Shown here: piece after piece, positions 8,785-15,459 of the stretch
Layout: each line of letters begins with the position of its first letter
How positions within the stretch are numbered: the first letter of the stretch is position 1
Assembly (NCBI RefSeq): GCF_008365385.1
Contig: NZ_QOVF01000002.1
Coordinates: 1-64,000, forward strand
Source of the DNA: Halopseudomonas laoshanensis
Lineage (GTDB): Bacteria > Pseudomonadota > Gammaproteobacteria > Pseudomonadales > Pseudomonadaceae
Length of the DNA: 64,000 nucleotides
Reading direction: 5' to 3'
Program-made: the position numbers and the translations under genes
Notes under the pieces: generated by a model
Told to the model about the DNA's origin: nothing
The model's database searches: none
What the model saw: only the letters and a program-made list of their open reading frames with translations

Positions 8785-9813
8785 ATGAAGACTGAAGGTT
8801 TCAAATCGGTAACCGGTTCGCGGCTTGGCGAACGGATTTTCTGGGTCCCCGTGATCAATCAGGCTTTAAAGCAATACGAGCGCAGCCTGGACCACTCGAA
8901 TCTGATACAAAACCTGCTCGGCAGCAATCAGCCGGGCAGCGGCTTTATAGATCAGGCTTCCTGCTCTCTGCTCTGGGATGAAGCTGCCCGACTATCCGAC
9001 GATCCGTTTTTTGGGCTGCGGTTACATCGGCTGTTCTGTCCAACACCTTTGAATGCTATTGCACTCACTGCCCAGGCCTGCCCGAATCTGGGGGCCGCGG
9101 TGAATAATATGACCCGCTTCTTTTCCATCGTCAGCACGCAGGTGAAGCTTGAAGTGCGAGCGCTGGATGACCTGGTCGAGATCGTTCTCAAGCCCCAAGG
9201 CTCGCCTCATATACAACACTTCGAGGCTCTGACTGGCTACATGAGCAAGCTGCTCAACCAGTTGGATCTGGACGATGAGGGGCTGTTGAAGAACGTGACG
9301 CTGTGCCGGCCGGATCTGGACCCAGAGTTTTACGCTCGAGTCCTGGATGTACCGTCCGTCAGTGTGGGCGAGCACTACAGCTTGCAACTGGAACGCCGCC
9401 TGATGGACAAGCCACTCGCGACTGCCGACAACTTTCTGCTGCCACGTTTCACCGAAGCCATGCAGGACCTGCTGGCCAATATGCCCAGCCATGATCTGGT
9501 TGAGCAGGTAAAGCGTCGCATTCATATTTTGCTCGGTTCGGGCGACATGTCCGAGGACCGGGTGGCCGGGCCGATGAACATCAGCCCGCGCCATTTGCGG
9601 CGTAAATTGAGCCAGGAGGGCACCTCATACGAGCAGTTGGTTGACGAGGTGCGGCGTGAATCAGCCATTCGCATGATCGGTGAGGGCCAGCTGTCGTTGA
9701 CCAGTATTGCTTATGAACTGGGGTTTCTGGATCCCAGTAGCTTTACTCGGGCTTTTCGGCGCTGGACGGATATGAGCCCGACTGCGTTTAAACGCCAGTT
9801 GGGAAAGCCTTAG
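8785..9813 (+). CDS. AraC-family transcriptional regulator, module B
   Basis: 342 aa. It has the same architecture as the module A regulator: an arabinose-binding-like N-terminal domain and a C-terminal double helix-turn-helix with MNISPRHLRRKLSQEGTSYE and LGFLDPSSFTRAFRRW. The DNA-recognition helices are close to those of module A while the ligand-binding half differs much more. The two regulators may therefore recognise related operators but respond to different effectors (inference). Divergent from the module B operon. The start is the ATG preceded by CCAGGTAGTCA, a modest ribosome site. Confidence 0.88.
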   Translation: MKTEGFKSVTGSRLGERIFWVPVINQALKQYERSLDHSNLIQNLLGSNQPGSGFIDQASCSLLWDEAARLSDDPFFGLRLHRLFCPTPLNAIALTAQACPNLGAAVNNMTRFFSIVSTQVKLEVRALDDLVEIVLKPQGSPHIQHFEALTGYMSKLLNQLDLDDEGLLKNVTLCRPDLDPEFYARVLDVPSVSVGEHYSLQLERRLMDKPLATADNFLLPRFTEAMQDLLANMPSHDLVEQVKRRIHILLGSGDMSEDRVAGPMNISPRHLRRKLSQEGTSYEQLVDEVRRESAIRMIGEGQLSLTSIAYELGFLDPSSFTRAFRRWTDMSPTAFKRQLGKP

Positions 9814-9840
9814 GGATCCGAGTGAGTTCTTAAAGTCAGA

Positions 9841-9926
9841 ATGGATTCCCGCCTTCGCGGGAATGACGATCAGAGCAAGCGGGAGCTGCCCTCACCCCGT
9901 CATTCCCGCGAAGGCGGGAATCCATT
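9841..9926. repeat. Facing pair of REP-like elements
   Basis: ATGGATTCCCGCCTTCGCGG... (9841-9869) faces CCGTCATTCCCGCGAAGGCG... (9897-9926). The copies are inverted around a 27-bp centre, 27 bp after the AraC stop. They mark the right boundary of module B. Confidence 0.88.
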
Positions 9927-9989
9927 CTCGGCTAGAGCAGACTCAGCACTCAGAGCTGAAGCTAAGCCTTCCCCAGAACACCCGCCCCA

Positions 9990-10844
9990 CTACTCCGGCT
10001 TCACAAACAACAACGTCATCCGGTCACTTTCACCGATACCCATATACCGAGCACGGTCTTCAGTGCCGCCGCGCAAGGTCGGCGGCAGGCTCCAGACGCC
10101 GTGCGGGTGGTCGGCGAGATCCTGCGGGTTCTGGTTAACCGGGCTGCGGGAGACCAGTTCGAAACCAGCTTCCACCGCCAGATCGACGATCAGCGGCTCA
10201 TCGACATAGCCAGTTTTGACCATCTCCTCCAGCGACGTCCCGGGCCGTGCGCGGTGCTCTACCAGGCCGAGCATGCCGCCGGGTTTGAGTACCGCGTACA
10301 TCTTGGCAAACACCACTTTGGTTTCATCCATCCCATCCGCTAGCCAGTTGTGCACGTTACGGAAGGTCACTACCCGGTCGGCCGAGTTGGCTGCAGCAAT
10401 AGGTTGCTCTGGGTCGTAGTTGAGGGTGGCCATCTCGACGCGGTCATAGACGTTGGCGCGGTTTTGCAGCTTGCGCTCATAGTCGCTGCGCGATTTGGCG
10501 AAGTAATCGGGGCCACCCTCCGGATCGAAATGGGCGGCGATGAGTTTGCCGTCCTCGCGGAGCAACGGGGCAAGAATTTCGGTGTACCAACCCGCGCCAG
10601 GCCAGATCTCGACGACCGTCTGATCCGGTGCCAATGCAAAGAAACTGAGCGTTTGTGCCGGATTGCGGTGGGCATCGCGCATGATGCTGGAGATTGTCCG
10701 CGACGAACTGGCCACGGCCTGGCGAATGACTTCCTGCTCTTCATACTCAAGTACCGGCGGTGCGGTCTCCGAGTCGGGCGCAACCTGCGCATGGGCTGCA
10801 CAGGCCGCAGCCAGGCAGGCAACTCCAATCAACAAACGGCGCAT
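9990..10844 (-). CDS. Exported class I SAM-dependent methyltransferase-like protein
   Basis: 284 aa. The N-terminus MRRLLIGVACLAAACAAHAQ looks like a Sec signal peptide with cleavage after AHA near residue 19, which is odd for a SAM-dependent enzyme. The Rossmann methyltransferase core follows: motif I VVEIWPGAGWYTEIL around residues 77-91, an acidic post-motif strand, and VKPGG-like LKPGGMLGLVEH near 187-199. Family members with this signal peptide are widespread in proteobacteria and uncharacterised. It is divergent from arsS and next to the arsenosugar-type locus, but it lacks the conserved cysteines of ArsM, so arsenite methylation should not be assumed. Export is predicted from the leader only. 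Confidence 0.75.
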   Translation of the reverse strand: MRRLLIGVACLAAACAAHAQVAPDSETAPPVLEYEEQEVIRQAVASSSRTISSIMRDAHRNPAQTLSFFALAPDQTVVEIWPGAGWYTEILAPLLREDGKLIAAHFDPEGGPDYFAKSRSDYERKLQNRANVYDRVEMATLNYDPEQPIAAANSADRVVTFRNVHNWLADGMDETKVVFAKMYAVLKPGGMLGLVEHRARPGTSLEEMVKTGYVDEPLIVDLAVEAGFELVSRSPVNQNPQDLADHPHGVWSLPPTLRGGTEDRARYMGIGESDRMTLLFVKPE

Positions 10845-10992
10845 GGCCTCTCCTCACGTTGATAAAAATCTGACATTACCCTAACAGTTGGACACATAAG
10901 GGTCATGTTCTTGATGGGTTTTTTCTCGGCAAGCTGTAACAATCAACCTTTGCCTGACTCAAATCAGCAAATAGCCAGAGAGGACGCCTACT

Positions 10993-11955
10993 GTGCGCGA
11001 TACCCTACCCCTGCTGGACAATCTGTCGTTCCCTGCCATTGCACGCAGCGGGCTGCAAACCCTGCAGGTCAACCTTACCTATACCTGCAATCAACGCTGC
11101 CTGCATTGCCATGTGAATGCCGGACCCACGCGCACTGAAGCGATGAGCGATGCAGTATTGGCCACTTTGTATGACGTTATTGATGCTCATTCGGTTCAAA
11201 TACTGGATCTGACTGGCGGTGCGCCGGAAATGCATCCTCGCTTTCGCGAGATCGTCATGCACGCCAGAGAGCAGGGATTGGAGGTGATCGACCGCTGCAA
11301 TCTGACCATTCTCAGCGAACCGGGTTATGAAGGTCTAGCCGAGTTTTTGGCTGAGCAGCGGGTGCACGTGTCGGCGTCCCTGCCCTGCTACTCACGCGAC
11401 AATGTCGACAAACAACGTGGCGATGGCGTTTTTGTGCGCAGTATTCAGGGCCTGCAGATGCTCAACGAATTGGGCTATGGCCAGCCCGGTTCAGAGCTTG
11501 AGCTGAATCTAGTCTACAACCCCCAGGGCCCCAACCTGCCACCACCCCAGGCCGCTTTGCAGGCGGATTACAAGAGCCACCTGGCGGAAGACTTCGGCAT
11601 CGTCTTCAATCAACTGCACACCATTACCAATCAGCCGATTGCGCGCTTTGGCAGCACCTTGGTGAGCAAGGGTCAGTTCAACGATTATATGGCGCTTCTG
11701 AGGGACAGTTTCAGCGAAGCCAATATGGCGAGCTTGATGTGCCGCAGCATGGTCAGCGTGGACTGGCAGGGCTATCTGTATGACTGCGACTTCAACCAGA
11801 TGCTGGACCTGCCGATGAGCGTGCTGGCCAAGGATCGCAGCCATCTGCGGGATTTGCTTGGCGCGCACCTGGAAAACAACCCGATTGTGACCCGGGATCA
11901 TTGCTTTGCCTGTACTGCGGGCCAGGGATCGAGTTGCGGCGGAGCACTGGGTTGA
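10993..11955 (+). CDS. arsS: Arsenosugar biosynthesis radical SAM protein ArsS
   Basis: 320 aa, GTG start preceded by AGAGAGG at good distance. The radical SAM cluster motif CNQRCLHC (Cys32, Cys36, Cys39) is followed by HVNAGPTRTE. The C-terminal Cys-rich domain ends HCFACTAGQGSSCGGALG (Cys304, Cys307, Cys315), which is the signature of the radical SAM/Cys-rich family (TIGR04167). In cyanobacteria ArsS transfers a 5'-deoxyadenosyl group to dimethylated arsenic on the way to arsenosugars. Some relatives carry selenocysteine; here all motif positions are plain Cys codons. It heads a plus-strand run with the symporter and the metallophosphatase-like gene. No arsM-like gene is visible in the window. 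Confidence 0.85.
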   Translation: MRDTLPLLDNLSFPAIARSGLQTLQVNLTYTCNQRCLHCHVNAGPTRTEAMSDAVLATLYDVIDAHSVQILDLTGGAPEMHPRFREIVMHAREQGLEVIDRCNLTILSEPGYEGLAEFLAEQRVHVSASLPCYSRDNVDKQRGDGVFVRSIQGLQMLNELGYGQPGSELELNLVYNPQGPNLPPPQAALQADYKSHLAEDFGIVFNQLHTITNQPIARFGSTLVSKGQFNDYMALLRDSFSEANMASLMCRSMVSVDWQGYLYDCDFNQMLDLPMSVLAKDRSHLRDLLGAHLENNPIVTRDHCFACTAGQGSSCGGALG

Positions 11956-11991
11956 TACTTTAGCTCGGTTGTTCGCGGCCAGCCGGCCGAC

Positions 11992-13428
11992 ATGGCGTTG
12001 GTTTCAACAACTCACTCAGAAGAGATGGACATGCAAGTAACCAGTTGGATGGGCGCGTTTTTCTGGGGCTTCCTGGTGCTCTACGGCCTGATGATGTATT
12101 GCCTTTCACCGCGCACCGTTACGCTCGGCAGCTTCTTCCAGGGCGAGGACAGCCGAGGCCGCAAGGCCTCCCCGTTTCTCCTGACCACGAGTATTTTCAT
12201 CAGTTGGATCTTTGCCAAGTCGGTCACCAATGCGGCCAACCTGGGGGCGGAATATGGCCTGGTCGGTGGCCTGGCCTATGCCACTTACTGGTTATCCATT
12301 CCGCTCTGCGGCCTGGTTATTTACCGCCTGCGCCGGCGCTTCGGCGCGACCGGACTGGTCAGTTTTCTCACCTCGCACTATGGCCGCGCCGCGGCGCTGG
12401 CATTTTCTGCCGCTATCCTGATTCGTCTGTTCAACGAGGTGTGGAGCAATACCGCAGTGGTCGGTGGTTATTATGGCGATACCGGCACCCCGGCCTTTAT
12501 TGGTTCTGCGCTGCTGTTCACCGCCGTCACCCTCGCGTACAGCCTGCGCGGCGGGCTGCGCAGCTCGATTCTGACTGATGCTGCGCAAGCGGCGATCTTT
12601 GTTATTGCGCTGGTCTGGGTGCTGGGTCTGGTCTTACCCCAGCATTCGCCCGCGGAGCTGATGAGCACCAGCAGCTGGGCAATGGACGCCGGGGTGGACC
12701 TGTTGCTGGTCGCCGCGCTGCAGATGGTCAGCTACCCGTTTCACGATCCGGTACTCACGGATCGTGGCTTTATTACCGAGGAGCGCAGCATGGTCAAGGC
12801 ATTCACCTTGGCTGGAGTGCTGGGCTTTGTGGCGATACTCGCATTCAGCCTGATTGGGGTGCATGCAGACCTGGTCGGCGTCGGCGTATCGGGCAACGTC
12901 CCTGCCGCACTGGCGAAAACCCTGGGTATCGGCGCATTGCTGGTGATGACCATCGTGATGATCTCCGCGGCTGGCTCGACACTGGATTCGACTTTTTCCA
13001 GCCTGGCCAAATTGGTCGGCCGCGAACTGCCGGCTATGGCGGGCAAGGATCTGGGCAAGAAAGCCATCGGTATCGGCATGGCGACCATGGTGATCTTCGC
13101 CCTGTTCGGCAATCTGCCGATGCTGGCGGGCACCGATATTCTCAAGGCGACGACCATCAGCGGCACCATGGTGATTGGCATAGCGCCAGTGTTCCTGTTG
13201 CACGGCCTGGTCACCCCTACCCGCCTGGGCTTTCATCTGAGCTTCTGGACCGGCCTGGCGCTAGGCATAGCATTGACCCTCGGCTGGATCCCCGCAAGCT
13301 GGGCAATCGGCGATGGCAAGTACGCGCTGCTACTGGGTACCAATCTTTATGGCCTGATGCTTTGCACCGCAGGTTACGTTGGCGCCGGATTGCTGAATCG
13401 GAGCGAGCTCCATGCAAGCAGGCCGTAA
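11992..13428 (+). CDS. Sodium:solute symporter family protein
   Basis: 478 aa as drawn. The true start may be the ATG at 12025 or 12031, which follows CAGAAGAG; the first residues MALVSTTHSEE look like untranslated leader. About twelve to thirteen hydrophobic helices with SSS-family features (SIFISWIFAKSVTNAANLGAEYG and GGLAYATYWLS early in the chain). It lies 36 bp after arsS and overlaps the next gene by 17 bp, so all three are probably translated together. Position in the arsenosugar-type cluster suggests transport of an arsenical, a precursor or a product; that is inference, since this superfamily carries sugars, amino acids, vitamins and carboxylates. Confidence 0.8.
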   Translation: MALVSTTHSEEMDMQVTSWMGAFFWGFLVLYGLMMYCLSPRTVTLGSFFQGEDSRGRKASPFLLTTSIFISWIFAKSVTNAANLGAEYGLVGGLAYATYWLSIPLCGLVIYRLRRRFGATGLVSFLTSHYGRAAALAFSAAILIRLFNEVWSNTAVVGGYYGDTGTPAFIGSALLFTAVTLAYSLRGGLRSSILTDAAQAAIFVIALVWVLGLVLPQHSPAELMSTSSWAMDAGVDLLLVAALQMVSYPFHDPVLTDRGFITEERSMVKAFTLAGVLGFVAILAFSLIGVHADLVGVGVSGNVPAALAKTLGIGALLVMTIVMISAAGSTLDSTFSSLAKLVGRELPAMAGKDLGKKAIGIGMATMVIFALFGNLPMLAGTDILKATTISGTMVIGIAPVFLLHGLVTPTRLGFHLSFWTGLALGIALTLGWIPASWAIGDGKYALLLGTNLYGLMLCTAGYVGAGLLNRSELHASRP

Positions 13429-14374
13429 TTGCCCACTGGATTATCGGCTGCGCGCTGACAGTTTTGCCGGCGAGCCGCTATTCGACTGCCAGACGCTTTA
13501 TGTGGTGGGCGGCCTTTACGGCAATCGCCAGGCCCTGCACGCGCTGGAAAAGCGCTTGGCCGCCGAGCCTGGTGCCAGAGCTGTATTCAATGGCGACGCG
13601 CACTGGTTCGACCTGGACCCAGACGTATTTGCCGATATCGAAGCGCGCTTGGCGGCGCATACCGTGTTGCGCGGCAATGTTGAGACTGAACTCGGTCGCC
13701 CAGGCAATGACGATGCCGGTTGCGGCTGCGCCTACCCGGACAGCGTCGACGATCAAACGGTGGCGCGCTCCAATCAGATCCATGCCCGGCTCAGCGGTAC
13801 CGTGGCGCAATTACCTGGAATGGCCGCACAGCTGGCTGACCGACCTGCGACTGCGCTGGTCAGCGTTGCCGGGCGCCGCATCGCTATTACCCATGGCGAT
13901 GAAGAGTCGCTGGCAGGCTGGCAATGTGCGCGGACTGCACTTGCCACTGCTGCCCGGCAGCAGGCATTGCAAGACTGGATGGCGGCGCACGCACTAAGCG
14001 TATTGGCCACCAGCCACACCTGCGCGGCTGCAGCCTTTTGCAGATCCGGCTTTGCAGTGATCAACAATGGCGCCGCCGGTATGCCGAACTTCAATAACGG
14101 CCGCTATGGGCTGGTAACGCGCATCGCCACACAGGCGCACCCCTCGGCGTTATATCGTGCAGAGCTGGACGGATTGGTGATCGAAGCGGTGCCGCTGAAC
14201 TATAACCACGCGCAGTTTATTGACGAATTCGACCGCCAATGGCCTGCCGATAGCCCGGCCGCCCTTTCTTACCGAGAGCGAGTAATGCGCGGTGGCGGAG
14301 ACGCGCCTCAGGCAGCGCTGCTGGGTGGCTTTGCTTTAGCGCAAACCTTGTGCGCGATGGGCGCTATTGATTGA
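13412..14374 (+). CDS. Metallophosphatase-like protein of the ArsS cluster
   Basis: 320 aa. It keeps the order of calcineurin-like phosphoesterase motifs: a first-strand motif VVGGLYGN (residues 31-38), NGDAHWFD (60-67), RGNVETE (88-94), ITHGDEESLAGW (159-170), a histidine motif ATSHTC (199-204) and NNGAAGMPNF (218-227). The first motif lacks the usual metal-binding Asp and His (DxHGN has become GLYGN), and the GHxH motif has become SHTC. There is a CGC motif at Cys104/Cys106. The metal centre is therefore probably altered, or the protein is not a simple phosphatase. It overlaps the symporter gene by 17 bases and converges with the regulator gene, overlapping it by 11 bases. A role with ArsS is inferred from context. 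Confidence 0.7.
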   Translation: MQAGRNCPLDYRLRADSFAGEPLFDCQTLYVVGGLYGNRQALHALEKRLAAEPGARAVFNGDAHWFDLDPDVFADIEARLAAHTVLRGNVETELGRPGNDDAGCGCAYPDSVDDQTVARSNQIHARLSGTVAQLPGMAAQLADRPATALVSVAGRRIAITHGDEESLAGWQCARTALATAARQQALQDWMAAHALSVLATSHTCAAAAFCRSGFAVINNGAAGMPNFNNGRYGLVTRIATQAHPSALYRAELDGLVIEAVPLNYNHAQFIDEFDRQWPADSPAALSYRERVMRGGGDAPQAALLGGFALAQTLCAMGAID

Positions 14375-14861
14375 TGCTGTCAGAGCTGGGCGCCTGACGC
14401 AGAACATCCTGATAGATCTGCTCAGCCGCGACTTTTAAAGCCTGGGCTTGTTCGAGTGTCAGGCTGGTCATGCAGAACAGCTTCAGCGGAATATCGCTGG
14501 CTTGTTCACGCAGCGACAGACCGGCGACGGAAAGATCAATCAGCCATTGGCGCTCATCCTCGACGCCCTTGCGGCGGCGGACCAGCTCCTTTTGTTCAAG
14601 GCGTTTGAGTATGGGTGTCAGGGTGCCTGAGTCCAGGCGGGTGTCCTCGACCAGTTGCTTGATCGGCACACCGTCATGCTCCCAGAGCGCCAGCATCACT
14701 AGGTATTGCGGATAAGTCAGACCCAGCGGCTCAAGTAACGGCCGATAAGCGCGCACCATCGCGTTGCTGGCACTGTATAACGAGTGGCATAGCTGGTTAC
14801 GCAGCAACAGCTGCATGCTGGGATCAGTCGCGGTTGAAGGCGACGAAGGGGGCTGGGACAT
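14364..14861 (-). CDS. OhrR-like MarR-family thiol redox regulator
   Basis: 165 aa from the ATG at 14861; a TTG-initiated form from 14876 is possible but would leave almost no leader. It has a MarR winged-helix fold: recognition region DTRLDSGTLTPILKRLEQKELVRRR with wing RKGVEDERQW. The N-terminal LLLRNQLCHSLYSAS matches the OhrR peroxide-sensing cysteine, and a second Cys lies 105 residues further on, in LFCMTSLT. That is the same spacing as the Cys22/Cys127 pair of Xanthomonas OhrR, so a two-Cys disulfide mechanism is likely. No ohr gene is adjacent. It is divergent from the DUF1499/reductase/glycosyltransferase operon, with two near-identical operators between them, so that operon and its own gene are the likely targets. 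Confidence 0.85.
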   Translation of the reverse strand: MSQPPSSPSTATDPSMQLLLRNQLCHSLYSASNAMVRAYRPLLEPLGLTYPQYLVMLALWEHDGVPIKQLVEDTRLDSGTLTPILKRLEQKELVRRRKGVEDERQWLIDLSVAGLSLREQASDIPLKLFCMTSLTLEQAQALKVAAEQIYQDVLRQAPSSDSINQ

Positions 14862-14889
14862 AACCGTACTCGGCAAATCAGTGAAGGTT

Positions 14890-14909
14890 TATTTTGCGCA
14901 CAAGGTATT
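14890..14909. promoter_or_regulatory. Operator copy 1 of the OhrR-like regulator
   Basis: Core TTGCGCACAA (14894-14903), an imperfect palindrome, within a 20-bp block that recurs at 14934-14953 with 18 of 20 bases identical. It covers the likely -10 of the regulator's own promoter on the minus strand. Confidence 0.6.
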
Positions 14910-14936
14910 GACCCGTCAAGCGGTCGCACCTACTAT
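14908..14936 (+). promoter_or_regulatory. Sigma-70 promoter of the DUF1499-reductase-glycosyltransferase operon
   Basis: TTGACC (14908-14913), a 17-bp spacer and TACTAT (14931-14936), about 50 bases before the DUF1499 ATG. The -35 is part of TTGACCCGTCAA (14908-14919), whose other strand supplies TTGACG. That would be the -35 of the opposing promoter, with CAAAAT at 14896-14891 as its -10. Operator copies flank this block on both sides. Confidence 0.6.
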
Positions 14937-14953
14937 CTTGCGCACAAAGTATT
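14934..14953. promoter_or_regulatory. Operator copy 2 of the OhrR-like regulator
   Basis: Core TTGCGCACAA (14938-14947), directly overlapping the -10 and start point of the plus-strand promoter. It lies 44 bp from copy 1, in the same orientation. Repression by blocking polymerase is the simplest reading. Confidence 0.6.
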
Positions 14954-14986
14954 TTCCATTACTACTGCATTCAAGGAAGTCGCACC

Positions 14987-15433
14987 ATGAAAACCATATT
15001 TATCGTCATTCTTGCGCTGGTGATCGCCGGATTTGCCTTTATTTATTGGCAGAACAGCCAGGTGCCCGAATTGGGTCACCAAGCTGGCCAACTTACGCCG
15101 TTGAGCGATAAGCCAAATGGGGTTTCAACCCAGACGGCCGACCCGGAAAAGCTGGTGATGCCCTGGCAGTTCAAAGCGGACCAGGCCACGACCCTGAGTG
15201 CGATCAAGGATGCGGTAGCAGCCTATGGCGGCGCCGAGCTGGTAAGCGAAGACGCGGACTACCTGCGCTATGTATTCGTTACCGAGAAAATGCGCTTTCG
15301 CGACGATGCCGAGTTCTATCTGGATGCACAGACAAAAGAGGTGCATTTCCGTTCGGCCAGCCGCGCCGGCAAATCGGACCTGGGTCTGAATCGCAAGCGT
15401 TACGAGCGCCTGACCGAGCTGTACAACCGCTAA
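14987..15433 (+). CDS. DUF1499 domain-containing protein
   Basis: 148 aa. An N-terminal membrane anchor or uncleaved signal (KTIFIVILALVIAGFAFIYW) is followed by a DUF1499 domain: LSAIKDAVAAYGGAELVSEDADYLRYVFVTE near 66-96, then RFRDDAEFYLD and the closing RSASRAGKSDLGLNRKRYE, which is the family hallmark. The function of DUF1499 proteins is not established. It is first in an operon, 26 bp before the reductase fusion, and starts about 35 bp after an operator of the OhrR-like regulator, so thiol-oxidant induction is expected (inference). Confidence 0.85.
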   Translation: MKTIFIVILALVIAGFAFIYWQNSQVPELGHQAGQLTPLSDKPNGVSTQTADPEKLVMPWQFKADQATTLSAIKDAVAAYGGAELVSEDADYLRYVFVTEKMRFRDDAEFYLDAQTKEVHFRSASRAGKSDLGLNRKRYERLTELYNR

Positions 15434-15459
15434 GACCTGACACTGGAGTAGTTGGCACC

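Noticed and set aside
9841-10209. Small open frames containing MDSRLRGNDG or VIPAKAGIH peptides, here and at 20549, 22923 and 33517
   Set aside because: These peptides are the translation of the REP-like palindrome itself and are a known source of false small genes. Only the copy inside the glycosyltransferase fusion lies in a real gene.
9990-10844. Assignment of this methyltransferase as ArsM
   Set aside because: It has a signal peptide and lacks the conserved arsenic-binding cysteines of ArsM; proximity to arsS alone is not enough.
11890-11955. Selenocysteine in the ArsS C-terminus
   Set aside because: The motif positions are ordinary TGC or TGT cysteine codons, and the frame ends in a normal TGA after GGALG with nothing conserved beyond it.
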